From positions 62,001-126,000 of the forward strand of contig JANWWT010000001.1 of assembly GCA_025055675.1 (NCBI GenBank): 64,000 nucleotides of DNA, in the 5' to 3' direction. This document shows, one piece after another, positions 18,860-32,631 of the stretch; the first letter of the stretch is position 1; the number at the start of each line of letters is the position of its first letter. This stretch comes from Pseudanabaenaceae cyanobacterium SKYG29 (GTDB lineage Bacteria; Cyanobacteriota; Cyanobacteriia; Pseudanabaenales; Pseudanabaenaceae). The notes under the pieces are model-generated. The model made no database searches. It was not told the origin of the DNA and worked only from the letters and a program-made list of their open reading frames with translations. Both the position numbers and the translations under genes were made by a program.

Positions 18860-20458
18860 ATGGGAGAACGCATTTTAGCCGCTATCGATGTAGGCACCAA
18901 CTCAATCCACATGGTCATCGCTCAGATTAACGAGCAACTGCCCACTTTTACCATCATCTCCACGGAAAAGGAGACCGTCAGGTTAGGGAAAGGAAAAGGA
19001 GAGCGGGGGGAACTCAATGCCCAAGCTATGGACAGGGCTTTGGTGACCCTGGGACGTTTTCGCCAGATTTGCCATACGCTGGGTGTAACAGATATTGTAG
19101 CAGCTGCTACCAGTGCCGTCAGGGAAGCCCCCAACGGGCAGGAGTTCATTGACCGTATCTTGCACCAAACTGGTATTCCTGTCGATCTCATCTCTGGACA
19201 AGAGGAGGCACGTTTAATTTATCTCGGTGTCCTCTCGGCGATGGAACTCAACCATCAACCCCATCTGATCATCGACATCGGTGGCGGTTCTACAGAACTA
19301 ATTTTAGGGGATGGGCATGCTCCCCAATACCTCAGCAGTAGCAAGGTGGGCGCGGTCCGCCTGACAGAGATGTTTGTCCACTCTGACCCTATCTCTAACT
19401 ATGAGTTTGAGCAACTGCGCAGCTACATCCAAGGTGTAATTGAGCGACCGATCGAGGAACTACAAACCTTGCTCAAGGATGCTAAGCCCAGACTGGTGGG
19501 CTGTTCCGGCACGATCGAGGCAGTATTGAGTTTGTTCGCTCAGGAAACTACGGGTACAATTCCCAGTCCCCTGCAGGGGTACACTGTGTCTGTGGAAGCA
19601 GTCTCAGCCATGGTGCAGTTGCTGAAACGAGCGAATCTGGCAGAGCGGGTGTTGTTGGTGGGACAAAAGCGAGCAGAGATTGTCCTAGCCGGAGCGACGA
19701 TTCTGTGGCAAGTGATGCAGGAATTAGAACTACCCCAGATTACCTACTGTCAGGCAGCTTTGCGGGAAGGCTTGATTGTCGATTGGATGATCCGCAATGG
19801 TTTAATTGAAGACCGCTGGCGCTATCAAAGTTCCGTACGGGAAAGGAGTGTCCTCAAGCTTGCCCATAAGTACCAAGTCAATTTGCCCTACGGCAAACAT
19901 GTAGCTAAACTAGCTCTCAGTTTGTTTGACCAAACGAAAGGAACTTTACATCGTTGGGGCACAGAAGAAAGACAACTCCTGTGGGCAGCGGCAATCTTGC
20001 ACAACTGTGGTCATTTTGTCAGCCACGCGGAACATCACAAACACTCCTACTATCTCATCCGCCACGGAGAGTTACTGGGCTATACAGAGTCGGAACTAGA
20101 GGTAATTGCCAATCTTGCCCGTTATCACCGTAAAAGTGAACCGAAGCGTAAACATGAAAATTTCCAACACCTCACCCCCCGCCAACAATTATTTGTCAAT
20201 CAAATTTGCCCTCTGTTACGCTTAGCCGTTGCCCTCGATCGGCGGCAGATTGGTGCTATTGAGGACGTAAAAATAACCATCGATGGTTCCACTTGTCACT
20301 TAAAAATTTTCCCCCGTCACCCCGAAGACCCCTGCACTCTGGAGTTATGGAGCTTACAGTACAAAAAAGAGTTGTTCGAGCAATATTACCGTCTGACTTT
20401 GGCAGTGTCTGTTGACCTCAACTGCGCAGTAACGGAGGAGGCAGCTGTGCACCCTTGA
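18860..20458 (+). CDS. ppx: Exopolyphosphatase / guanosine pentaphosphatase (Ppx/GppA)
   Basis: This 532-residue protein removes terminal phosphates from polyphosphate or pppGpp. The N-terminal half is an actin-fold Ppx domain with AAIDVGTNSIHMVIA and the phosphate loop DIGGGSTELILG. The C-terminal half is an HD-like helical domain with HNCGHFV and ARYHRK. Length is normal for the long Ppx type. Its last 41 bases overlap the convergent J-domain/pentapeptide gene. Confidence 0.93.
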   Translation: MGERILAAIDVGTNSIHMVIAQINEQLPTFTIISTEKETVRLGKGKGERGELNAQAMDRALVTLGRFRQICHTLGVTDIVAAATSAVREAPNGQEFIDRILHQTGIPVDLISGQEEARLIYLGVLSAMELNHQPHLIIDIGGGSTELILGDGHAPQYLSSSKVGAVRLTEMFVHSDPISNYEFEQLRSYIQGVIERPIEELQTLLKDAKPRLVGCSGTIEAVLSLFAQETTGTIPSPLQGYTVSVEAVSAMVQLLKRANLAERVLLVGQKRAEIVLAGATILWQVMQELELPQITYCQAALREGLIVDWMIRNGLIEDRWRYQSSVRERSVLKLAHKYQVNLPYGKHVAKLALSLFDQTKGTLHRWGTEERQLLWAAAILHNCGHFVSHAEHHKHSYYLIRHGELLGYTESELEVIANLARYHRKSEPKRKHENFQHLTPRQQLFVNQICPLLRLAVALDRRQIGAIEDVKITIDGSTCHLKIFPRHPEDPCTLELWSLQYKKELFEQYYRLTLAVSVDLNCAVTEEAAVHP

Positions 20459-21068
20459 GATTTGCCCCTGTCAACTTCACCATAATTTTATTACCGTAGC
20501 CGATCCGCGCTCCCCTTAGATCAGCATAGACTAGGTTTGCCCCACTGAGGTCAGCACCAATTAAGTTGGTCTCCCGTAGGTTGGCATAACTAAAATCGGC
20601 TTGCAAGAGATTGGAACGAAAGAGTTTTGCTCCCTGGAGATTGGCACGGTGGAAGTTGGTCTTGTGCAGGAAGGCATCACTCAAATCTGCATAACTTAGG
20701 TTGGCATAGCTGAAATTGCGCCCTGAAAAGTCCCGCTCCCGTAAGTCTAACCCTTGTAAATCCCTACCACTGTAATCACCACTGTTTCTTTTTGTTTCTC
20801 TCCGCTGTCTGGCCTGCTGATCGGTATTTCTCTGCTCTTGCCCGTTTCTGTTATCACTGTGTTGGTAAGTATAAGAACGGAGAATCTCCCTCGCTTTATT
20901 GATTTCTTTCAGCTTCGCCTCTGCTTTCTGTTGTAACCGCTGATTATCCCTAGGGATGCGATCGGGATGCCAAATAAACAACAAATCCCTATAAGCCTGG
21001 TTAATTTCTTCCCAAGAAGCCCCAGGAAATACTTCCAACACCTGATAGCAATACTGGATGTTAACCAT
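20418..21068 (-). CDS. J-domain / pentapeptide-repeat fusion protein
   Basis: This 216-residue protein begins with a J domain (about residues 4-65) containing the essential HPD tripeptide (34-36), so it could stimulate an Hsp70. A charged Gln/Arg-rich linker (about 70-92) follows. Then come about 20 pentapeptide repeats of the A(D/N)LXX type (NLSYADLSDA, ANLQGAKL, ADLSGANL), which form a right-handed beta helix. The partner DnaK is unknown; one dnaK lies 18 kb away in this window. The gene overlaps ppx by 41 bases at the 3' ends. Confidence 0.88.
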   Translation of the reverse strand: MVNIQYCYQVLEVFPGASWEEINQAYRDLLFIWHPDRIPRDNQRLQQKAEAKLKEINKAREILRSYTYQHSDNRNGQEQRNTDQQARQRRETKRNSGDYSGRDLQGLDLRERDFSGRNFSYANLSYADLSDAFLHKTNFHRANLQGAKLFRSNLLQADFSYANLRETNLIGADLSGANLVYADLRGARIGYGNKIMVKLTGANLKGAQLPPPLLRS

Positions 21069-21210
21069 AGCGCCATCATAACCCGATCGGTCTCTGCCAG
21101 GGTATTTGTAATTAAATGTGAATTAAATATGCTAGTTATACTTCAGTTTTTAATAACAATTTTGTTACTCCATGGGGATCAGTATCAGCAGTTACAGTTT
21201 GTCGTGAGTT

Positions 21211-26075
<4,865 letters not shown>

Positions 26076-26145
26076 AGACACTCCTGCAGGGGACAGGAGA
26101 TCAATTTACCACCTTTGGGCACTTTTGCCGCTCCGAGACTCCCGC

Positions 26146-26163
26146 ACCCAAAAAATTTTGGGT
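26146..26163. repeat. 18-bp near-perfect palindrome upstream of the M61 gene
   Basis: ACCCAAAA and TTTTGGGT form 8-bp arms around AA, about 70 bases before the M61 start. It could be an operator or a weak minus-strand terminator for the amidotransferase transcript. Nothing in the sequence decides this. Confidence 0.5.
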
Positions 26164-26192
26164 AGACATGAAAAATTAGCCAACTTCTACGC

Positions 26193-26260
26193 TAAGATAA
26201 AAGTTAGTCTAAACCACTTTACCCTCTCCTCACATACACTCCCGGGTGAGGGTTTTTTTC
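26193..26260 (+). ncRNA. Candidate small RNA, Yfr1-like
   Basis: A -10-like TAAGAT (26193-26198) is followed by about 57 bases ending in a hairpin and T run, with no plus-strand gene upstream or downstream to explain the terminator. The predicted RNA has a 5' stem (AAAGT with ACTTT, about 26200-26220), then a pyrimidine-rich stretch with CTCCTCACA (26226-26234), then the 3' hairpin. Yfr1 of cyanobacteria has this layout and size and the conserved core ACUCCUCACAC, of which 9 bases match here. In the simplest fold the core pairs with the 3' GTGAGG, which is unlike Yfr1, so the identity is tentative. Confidence 0.4.
26228..26259 (+). terminator. Intrinsic terminator without an upstream plus-strand gene
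   Basis: CCTCAC (26228-26233) pairs perfectly with GTGAGG (26246-26251) around a 12-base loop, followed by G and seven T (26253-26259). The plus strand has no gene between fabG, which ends at 24397, and this site. It therefore fits the end of a small RNA. Confidence 0.6.
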
Positions 26261-26331
26261 TTTGTCACGCTGAGAGATTAGCATAGGTTTTCATTTTTGA
26301 ATAGTGCCTGGCGAAAAATTTTTTCCCCTCT

Positions 26332-27021
26332 CTAGGAGGCAAGCTGGGAGAGGATTTGCGCCATAATCCGGTTGATTGCCCTAAAGCGATCGGTATGCCC
26401 CATCATCTCAGGGGGGGATTGGATGTACTTACCTGGGACTAGTTCATCGCTGCAGTTATTGACCAGAGCCTGGACACTGTTCGGGGTAGATTCGAGGTGG
26501 AATTGCAAGCCCAGTACCTTGTTGCCGTAACTGAAAGCCTGATGGAGGCAACCTGCGCTAGAAGCGAGAAGGGTACAATTGGGGGGAATGGTAAACGTAT
26601 CGCCGTGCCAGTGGAAAGCCATAAATTCCTGGGGTAAATTGGCAAAGGGGGGAAACGTCCTCGCTGTTGCTGTCAGCTGAACGGGAAACCAACCAATCTC
26701 TTTCTCCCTGTTCTTTTCCACCCTGCCCCCCAGCACATCCGCCAGCAATTGTGCCCCCAAACAAATACCAATCACTACCTTGTCTGCCCCGATCGCTTTT
26801 CCTATAAACTCCTTTTCTCGCCTCAACCAGGGATAGCGGTCTTCTTCATAGATGTTCATGGGACCACCAAGGACGATCAACCAATCAAAGGCTGCAGGGT
26901 TTGGCAGGGGATCATCTTGGTAGAGCCTAGTGACACACAGAGTATAGCCCCGATCGGTTGCCCAGGTTTCTATGCTGCCTAAACCTTCAAAGGGCACGTG
27001 TTGCAGGTAGTGGATGCGCAT
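26332..27021 (-). CDS. Class I glutamine amidotransferase-like protein
   Basis: This 229-residue protein has the GATase1 fold with nucleophile Cys87 in GICLGAQ and a His-Glu pair in GLQFHLEST. It is a stand-alone domain without a synthase partner, like the guaA-homology proteins that cleave gamma-glutamyl compounds or supply ammonia. The substrate is unknown. The minus-strand gene diverges from phoU. Confidence 0.88.
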   Translation of the reverse strand: MRIHYLQHVPFEGLGSIETWATDRGYTLCVTRLYQDDPLPNPAAFDWLIVLGGPMNIYEEDRYPWLRREKEFIGKAIGADKVVIGICLGAQLLADVLGGRVEKNREKEIGWFPVQLTATARTFPPFANLPQEFMAFHWHGDTFTIPPNCTLLASSAGCLHQAFSYGNKVLGLQFHLESTPNSVQALVNNCSDELVPGKYIQSPPEMMGHTDRFRAINRIMAQILSQLAS

Positions 27022-27073
27022 GGTGAATTGCTGCCGATTTAGTTAGAGTAGAGTATAGCTCCCCCCAATCACT

Positions 27074-27724
27074 ATGTTGGATTTTACTACTAGAAAACAG
27101 GATTACGAACGCCGCGTCCGTCTAGTGCAGGAAGATGTGCTGCGCATGGGAGCCTTGGTGGAAAATTCTTTTTGGTTAGCGCAGGCAGCTTTATTTGAAC
27201 GCAATCTTGCCGCTGCCGAACAGATACCCCAACAGGATAAGCAAATCGATCGTTATTATCGTGCCATTGAGCAGGAATGCCTCCATTTGATTGCTCTCGG
27301 GGGGAGCAATGCCAGCAATTTACGGCTATTGGCAGCTATCATGCATCTGGTGCGGGATTTGGAACGGATTGGCGACTATGCCAAAAATTTGGGGGAGATT
27401 GCCATCAAGTTGATGCCCTACCATATGCCCCCGTTCATGACCAAAATTGGGTTGATGTGCCAGCGGTCTCGATCGATGTTGGCAATGAGCTTATGGGCAC
27501 TAGCAAATTTGGACCGGGAACAGGCAGAGCAAGTCAAAACGCGCGATGATGCCGTAGACGATGACTTTGACCAATTATTTCAACTCCTAGTGGCAGAGGA
27601 GAGGGAAAAGAGAGAAACCTTGTTGTTGCTGGTATTGGTAATTCATCACTTGGAGAGGATGGCAGACCATGCCACAAATATTGGGCAACGGGTAGCTTAC
27701 ATTGTCACAGGCGTAAGGGGATGA
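27074..27724 (+). CDS. phoU: Phosphate signalling complex protein PhoU
   Basis: This 216-residue all-helical protein has two PhoU repeats, each with the metal-binding pattern seen in HLVRDLERIGDYAKN and VIHHLERMADHATNIG. PhoU connects the Pst phosphate transporter to the sensor kinase and keeps the Pho regulon off when phosphate is plentiful. No pst or pho genes are adjacent. It faces trhO across a 42-base gap, the only real gap among the convergent pairs here. Confidence 0.94.
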   Translation: MLDFTTRKQDYERRVRLVQEDVLRMGALVENSFWLAQAALFERNLAAAEQIPQQDKQIDRYYRAIEQECLHLIALGGSNASNLRLLAAIMHLVRDLERIGDYAKNLGEIAIKLMPYHMPPFMTKIGLMCQRSRSMLAMSLWALANLDREQAEQVKTRDDAVDDDFDQLFQLLVAEEREKRETLLLLVLVIHHLERMADHATNIGQRVAYIVTGVRG

Positions 27725-27766
27725 ACAGCTACAACGATCGGGCAGTTAGATGCTAAAAGCACAGAC

Positions 27767-28486
27767 CTATTGAAAATCACTGTGATCGACAGCCACGCGT
27801 TCATCAAAGACAAAACATTTGCCGCGCCATAAACTCTTTTGGGGGGGAACTACTTCCAGATATTTCAAAATACCACCCTTGAGTTGATAGACCTCTGAAA
27901 AACCCTGTTGTTTGAGGTAGGCACTAGCTTTCTCACAGCGAATGCCACCAGTACAAAACATAGCCACTTTTTTAGGGGGATTGGGCTTGAGATGGGTTTC
28001 TACATACTGGGGAAACTCGCCAAAACTATCCAAATGGGGATCGATCGCCCCCTTGAATGTCCCCATCTCCACCTCATATTCATTGCGAGTATCGATTAAC
28101 ACAACTTCAGGGTCAGAGATTAAATCATTCCACGCCTGGGCATCCACATATTCACCTCCCTGGGCTAGAGGATCAAGACTGGGAATTCCTAGTTTGATAA
28201 TTTCCTTTTTCAGTCTGACCTTCATCCTGCCAAAGGGAATGATGTCTGTTTTCCCTTCTTTCGTCTCCATCGTTTTGAATCTGTCATCACTCTTGATAAA
28301 ATTAACTACTCTGTCTATGCCTTCGCGACTCCCTGCTATGGTGGCATTTATTCCTTCTGCTGCCAGTAAAATTGTACCCCGCAGTTGCCAGGCATCGCAG
28401 AGTTCTTTGAGTTTTGGTTGCCATTCTTGATAGTCAGAAAAAGGAGCAAAGTGATAGAAAGTAGAAACAACGATCGGTTTTGTCAT
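27767..28486 (-). CDS. trhO: tRNA uridine(34) hydroxylase TrhO, short form
   Basis: This 239-residue protein has the N-terminal domain (GTILLAAEGINATIAG) and the rhodanese domain of TrhO/YceA, with Cys178 and Cys184 in CTGGIRCEK. TrhO hydroxylates U34 of certain tRNAs using prephenate-derived chemistry. The protein stops at RVAVDHSDFQ. In longer homologues the segment after RVA(V/L)xH continues into a Cys-rich region (CHxCR...), which is missing here, so the C-terminus is shorter than in many relatives. The next gene upstream on the strand, a kinase gene, ends 8 bases before it. Confidence 0.9.
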   Translation of the reverse strand: MTKPIVVSTFYHFAPFSDYQEWQPKLKELCDAWQLRGTILLAAEGINATIAGSREGIDRVVNFIKSDDRFKTMETKEGKTDIIPFGRMKVRLKKEIIKLGIPSLDPLAQGGEYVDAQAWNDLISDPEVVLIDTRNEYEVEMGTFKGAIDPHLDSFGEFPQYVETHLKPNPPKKVAMFCTGGIRCEKASAYLKQQGFSEVYQLKGGILKYLEVVPPQKSLWRGKCFVFDERVAVDHSDFQ

Positions 28487-28494
28487 CTCTTTTT

Positions 28495-29508
28495 CTATTC
28501 CTCCAACAACTTCAGCAAAGCCTGTTCCATTTCAGTTATGTTAGTCGTGGAAGTACCAAATTGTCGCACTACAATACTAGCCGCCAAATTCCCTAAAATT
28601 GCCCCCTCCAAAAAGTCCCCCCCCGCTGCCAAAGTCAGTGTCAAAGCCGCTACTACTGTATCCCCTGCCCCTGTGACATCAAACACCTCCGTGCGATTGA
28701 AGGCGGGAATATGGCACTCACTTTCACGGTCAAATAGACTCATCCCCTCCTCCCCCCTGGTGAGCAAAATCTTTTTCGCCTGTGTCAGTTGCAGAAGGTC
28801 ATCAGCTACCTGGCGCAGATTGTCCGTCACCGCATAACCCACAGCTCTCTCCGCTTCGGGAATATTGGGGGTAAAGATTGTGGCTCCCTGATAACGGGGC
28901 AAGCCCTGCTGGGCATCTACCACAGTAAGGGAATGCTGTAAAGCCGCACTAATTACCTGGGGCATAAACACCCCCTCGTTGTAGTCAGAACAAACTACTG
29001 CTCTAACATCAGCCAGATGGGCAAGAATCACATCTGCTAATTTTGCTTCTATTTCAGGTTTAGGTCTTACATCTGATTTGCGATCAACCCTGACAATCTG
29101 TTGGGTGACAGACTGGCGGCTATGTCCAGAAATGCGGGTTTTAGTGACCGTAGGACGATCGGGGTCAACAATCACGCCACTGGTATCTATGCCTGCATCG
29201 GTGAGGAGGCGGCGTAAAACTCTTCCCTGTTCATCATCTCCCACAATGCCCACGGCTAAAACCTGCCCCCCCAGTTTCGCTAGATTGTAGACAGCGTTTG
29301 CTCCTCCCCCTGGCACTTGGCGTGTATGTTCATGGCGCAAGATTAACACTGGCGCTTCCCGCGATACCCTCTCCACTGACCCCGTCATAAACTCATCCAA
29401 GGTCAAATCCCCCACGACCATTACCCTCTGGCCCTGAAACTGATACAGGTGCGATAAAAGTTTGTCTTTCAACTGTTGCAGACGGGGCAGAAAAGTAGTT
29501 ATGGACAT
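28495..29508 (-). CDS. rfaE1: PfkB-family kinase, heptose 7-phosphate kinase type (RfaE1/HldE N-domain)
   Basis: This 337-residue sugar kinase shows the N-terminal VVGDLTLDEFMTGSVERVSREAP, GGGANAVYNLAKLGG and the PfkB catalytic motif DVTGAGDTVVAA. These are features of the kinase half of HldE, which makes heptose-1,7-bisphosphate for LPS. The nucleotidyltransferase half is absent. I start it at the ATG at 29508 (MSITTFLP), since the 12 extra codons upstream lack family similarity. Substrate specificity is inferred. Confidence 0.85.
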   Translation of the reverse strand: MSITTFLPRLQQLKDKLLSHLYQFQGQRVMVVGDLTLDEFMTGSVERVSREAPVLILRHEHTRQVPGGGANAVYNLAKLGGQVLAVGIVGDDEQGRVLRRLLTDAGIDTSGVIVDPDRPTVTKTRISGHSRQSVTQQIVRVDRKSDVRPKPEIEAKLADVILAHLADVRAVVCSDYNEGVFMPQVISAALQHSLTVVDAQQGLPRYQGATIFTPNIPEAERAVGYAVTDNLRQVADDLLQLTQAKKILLTRGEEGMSLFDRESECHIPAFNRTEVFDVTGAGDTVVAALTLTLAAGGDFLEGAILGNLAASIVVRQFGTSTTNITEMEQALLKLLEE

Positions 29509-29590
29509 CAACAATGGTTGTACGCACAAGCACAAAGCATACACCTGGGGGAAGGCAACCTGACCAATTTTATATTTCTTTTAATATTCC

Positions 29591-30490
29591 TTAGTTGGTA
29601 GACGGACGGCGGCGGGGTTTGGTAGAAACATTGCTAGTTCTAATTAGTTCCTGCAAACGGGGGTTAGCCAACACGCGGCGGGCATGATTGAGTAATTTAT
29701 CCCCCCACAAATTTTCTTTCAAAAATTCTAACTGCCCATAGCGGGGGTCTTCCCGCAGAGCTTCTTCTCCCAATTTCAAACCTTTGGCTTCCTCCCCCCG
29801 AATGTAGAAGGCAACTCCCAAAGCTAGGCGGGGTTCAGCCGCAGTATCCTCACTAGCAAGGGCTTGTTTGATGGCTTCCTGCCAATAGTTAATCGCCGCA
29901 TCCACATTATCCCGCTCATATTCCACTAAGCCAATGTTGTTGGTAGCTGCCCAGAAGTTCTTTTCCTTGCCCAAAACTTTTTGGTATTCAGCAATGGCTT
30001 CTTCATAACGCTTGGCTAAAAAATAGGCATTCCCCAGGTCGAAACGGGCATTGATGGGAAATTCCTGGGTAGGTAGAGCTAAGCCCTGATTTAAGACCTC
30101 GATCGCTTTATTATGATTCCCATCCCGCAAGTAGGCAGACCCCAAGCTAAACAGGATATTAGGATTAGTTTTGTTGAAGCTGTGGGCAATTTGCAGGTGA
30201 TTAATCGCTTTGCCGTATTCCTCCTGTCTGAGATAAACACTGCCCAAAACAGCATGCGTCTGGAATGATTTAGGAGCTAACTGTACTGCCAAGCGTGCCC
30301 TTGGCAAAGCCAAATCCGTTTGACCAAAGCGCAACAGCTGGGAGGCATCCCGCGATAGTGCCAGGGCTTGTTGTTCCAAATTATTAAAATTTAACTTACC
30401 TGCTGGGGCTAAAACTGCCTGTGCTCTCACCCCCAAACTCCACCCCAGAGTCAACCACCCTGCCAGAAACACAGACCGCGGAAAATTCAT
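29591..30490 (-). CDS. Exported TPR-repeat protein
   Basis: This 299-residue protein has a Sec signal peptide (about residues 1-23, ending VRAQA) and five to six tetratricopeptide repeats across residues 45-240. Examples are AVLGSVYLRQEEYGKAINHLQ, trimmed here, and IAEYQKVLGKEKNFWAATNN. It is probably [11 protein letters not shown] and acts as a scaffold for protein contacts. The partner is unknown. It is the first gene of a minus-strand group with rfaE1 and trhO. Confidence 0.85.
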   Translation of the reverse strand: MNFPRSVFLAGWLTLGWSLGVRAQAVLAPAGKLNFNNLEQQALALSRDASQLLRFGQTDLALPRARLAVQLAPKSFQTHAVLGSVYLRQEEYGKAINHLQIAHSFNKTNPNILFSLGSAYLRDGNHNKAIEVLNQGLALPTQEFPINARFDLGNAYFLAKRYEEAIAEYQKVLGKEKNFWAATNNIGLVEYERDNVDAAINYWQEAIKQALASEDTAAEPRLALGVAFYIRGEEAKGLKLGEEALREDPRYGQLEFLKENLWGDKLLNHARRVLANPRLQELIRTSNVSTKPRRRPSTN

Positions 30491-30560
30491 AGCTAAAGAT
30501 GTCAGTGCAAATTGCTTATCCTAGTTTATCATTACTTATAGGTGTTGACACAACCCGCCT

Positions 30561-30755
30561 ATGACCCCAGAACATATCAAAGCCCAAGTGAGAGCGATCG
30601 TGTTAAAGCGCCAAGCCCTCGTCCAACTCTCCCAACAAAGCAACCTGGGTGACCTGCAAATTGATGTGACACAGGCTCTGGCGGAGATGGATGACTTAAT
30701 TCAAGAATTCAATCGGACTTTTCCTGATTGCGCCTTACCAGAATTAAAACCATGA
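30561..30755 (+). CDS. Small conserved-looking helical protein
   Basis: This 64-residue, largely helical protein has no cysteine, membrane segment or motif that I recognise. Its reality is supported by coding-like composition and by the ATGA overlap with the next gene, which indicates coupled translation. It begins a plus-strand group leading to the SRP RNA and thrC. Confidence 0.65.
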   Translation: MTPEHIKAQVRAIVLKRQALVQLSQQSNLGDLQIDVTQALAEMDDLIQEFNRTFPDCALPELKP

Positions 30756-31087
30756 ACATCCTGCAAAAAGCCTTCTATTTGGGAGTTGGTTTGCTCTCCT
30801 TGGTGGGAGAAAAGACCAGTGATACTTTTGAGCAACTACGGCAACAGGCTAGCAAACTTGCCGATGAACTAGTCAAGCGCGGGGAAATGACAACGGAAGA
30901 AGCCCGTCGTTTTGTTGATGAAGTCATGGACCAGGCTAAGCAAAAGCCTGACAACAAACCCCAGGCACCCCGCCCCATTGAAATTTTGGATGCTCCCTCG
31001 GAAGATGAGGAAATTCAGAAACTGAAGGACAGAGTGAAAGAACTGCAGGCAGAACTGGCTCGCCTCAAGGAAAACAAGGGTGCATAA
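30752..31087 (+). CDS. Phasin-family-like protein
   Basis: This 111-residue protein begins MNILQKAFYLGVGLLSLVGEKT, continues with a long amphipathic helix (DTFEQLRQQASKLADELV, RGEMTTEEARRFVDEVM) and ends in a charged coiled coil. The pattern matches small cyanobacterial proteins annotated as phasin family, named after proteins that coat polyester granules. No PHA synthase is nearby, so a granule role is only an inference. Start at 30752, where ATG overlaps the previous stop (ATGA). Confidence 0.75.
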   Translation: MNILQKAFYLGVGLLSLVGEKTSDTFEQLRQQASKLADELVKRGEMTTEEARRFVDEVMDQAKQKPDNKPQAPRPIEILDAPSEDEEIQKLKDRVKELQAELARLKENKGA

Positions 31088-31120
31088 GCCAATTGTCTGG
31101 ATTTTTGTGTTATGCTGGAG

Positions 31121-31216
31121 CAGGCTCGGAGCTATGCGGTTTCAACGCCCGAACCGTGTCAGGGTCGGAAGGCAGCAGCACTAAGGGATGCTTGGGACAG
31201 GCGTAGTTTCCGGGTC
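31121..31216 (+). ncRNA. ffs: Signal recognition particle RNA (4.5S-type, bacterial small SRP RNA)
   Basis: The conserved Ffh-binding stem-loop is present as GTCAGG-GTCGGAAGGCAGCAGC. The flanks GGCTCGGAGCTATGC and GCGTAGTTTCCGGGTC pair to close one long hairpin, the usual small SRP RNA. Ends are estimated from the pairing. It sits between the phasin-like gene and thrC. Confidence 0.92.
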
Positions 31217-31240
31217 AATACCTAAGTAAAGTGCTAACCT

Positions 31241-32365
31241 ATGACCCCCTCTGTCCAGTCAGTCCCGATCGTCTCTGGCGGCTTGTGTGAAGCGAATGAT
31301 TGTTGTCTGCAGCATCAGTGGTGTGGTTTGATCTGTCGCTACCATAGGTACCTGCCTGTATCAGAGCGTACTCCCATCGTCACCCTCTACGAGGGTAACA
31401 CGCCTTTAATTCCTATGCCCAGATTGAGCGATCGTGTGGGGCGGCAGGTGCAGGTCTTCGTGAAATATGACGGTTTGAATCCGACGGGGAGCTTCAAGGA
31501 CCGGGGGATGACGGTGGCTATATCCAAAGCCAAGGAAGCGGGGGCAGAGGCAGTCATCTGTGCTAGCACGGGGAATACGTCAGCCGCGGCGGCAGCTTAT
31601 GCCAGGAGGGGGGGCATGAGAGCTTTTGTCTTGATTCCCGATGGCAAGGTAGCGGTGGGCAAGCTAGGGCAGGCGTTGATCTACGGGGCAGAGGTTTTGG
31701 CAATTAGGGGCAACTTTGACGAGGCGCTCAATCTGGTCAGGCAAATGGCAGAGCACTACCCCGTTACCCTGGTTAATTCTGTCAATCCTTACCGATTACA
31801 GGGGCAAAAAACGGCAGCCTTTGAAGTAGTTGAGGCGCTGGGGGATGCACCGGACTGGTTATGTATTCCCGTGGGGAATGCGGGCAATATCACTGCCTAC
31901 TGGATGGGGTTTTCTGAGTATTACGGAGAAGGGAAGTGTAGCAAGTTGCCCAAAATGATGGGTTTTCAGGCGGCGGGAGCAGCTCCCCTCGTCACAGGTA
32001 GAGTGGTAGAGTATCCCGAAACGATCGCGACGGCTATTCGGATTGGCAACCCTGCTAATTGGCAGAAGGCAATGGAAGTAAAATCAGCCAGCGGGGGAGC
32101 ATTCCACAGTGTTACGGATGGGGAAATTCTGCAGGCATATCAATTACTAGCGGGGGAGGGAGTATTCTGTGAGCCAGCTAGTGCTGCTAGTGTGGCGGGT
32201 TTATTGAAAGTGGCAGACCAGGTCCCAGTGGGGGCTAAGGTTGTCTGTGTACTGACGGGGAACGGTCTCAAGGACCCTGACACAGCTATTGACAGTGCCA
32301 TCAGTCAACTGCATCGGGGAATTACCCCTAAACTAGAAGCAATTGCACAAGTGATGGGATTCTGA
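31241..32365 (+). CDS. thrC: Threonine synthase
   Basis: This 374-residue PLP enzyme converts O-phosphohomoserine to threonine. Lys86 in PTGSFKDRG binds PLP, and the [13 protein letters not shown] and PVGNAGN loops hold the phosphate. The first 35 residues are unusual: five cysteines (16, 21, 22, 28, 32) lie in 17 residues before the normal family start ([20 protein letters not shown]). They could bind a metal or form disulfides. The gene follows the SRP RNA and is followed after 2 bases by a small membrane protein gene. Confidence 0.95.
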   Translation: MTPSVQSVPIVSGGLCEANDCCLQHQWCGLICRYHRYLPVSERTPIVTLYEGNTPLIPMPRLSDRVGRQVQVFVKYDGLNPTGSFKDRGMTVAISKAKEAGAEAVICASTGNTSAAAAAYARRGGMRAFVLIPDGKVAVGKLGQALIYGAEVLAIRGNFDEALNLVRQMAEHYPVTLVNSVNPYRLQGQKTAAFEVVEALGDAPDWLCIPVGNAGNITAYWMGFSEYYGEGKCSKLPKMMGFQAAGAAPLVTGRVVEYPETIATAIRIGNPANWQKAMEVKSASGGAFHSVTDGEILQAYQLLAGEGVFCEPASAASVAGLLKVADQVPVGAKVVCVLTGNGLKDPDTAIDSAISQLHRGITPKLEAIAQVMGF

Positions 32366-32367
32366 AT

Positions 32368-32631
32368 ATGGATAACCTCGAGCAAAAGTTCAAACAACTG
32401 GAACAGCAGGCTGAAGTACAGACCAGTAAACTGCCCCTAGTAACAGCTATCAAACGGCTGAAGGGCTGGCAAAAAATTGCGGCAGTTGTGGTAGTGGGCG
32501 TGGTTCTGTTTGCGATTGTGCAATTTGTTGTCAATCTCCTGGTGGGAATAGTGACTCTAGGTATTTTTGTCCTGTTAGTTTCGTTTCTCTACAGGTTGTT
32601 TTTCAAGACCGATCGGGGGCAAAGTCTTTAA
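32368..32631 (+). CDS. Small two-helix membrane protein
   Basis: This 87-residue protein has a charged, coiled N-terminal part (MDNLEQKFKQLEQQAEVQ). One or two closely spaced hydrophobic segments (about residues 36-76) follow, then a basic C-terminus. I do not recognise a family. It begins 2 bases after the thrC stop and is presumably co-transcribed. It overlaps the convergent cupin gene by 4 bases. Confidence 0.7.
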   Translation: MDNLEQKFKQLEQQAEVQTSKLPLVTAIKRLKGWQKIAAVVVVGVVLFAIVQFVVNLLVGIVTLGIFVLLVSFLYRLFFKTDRGQSL

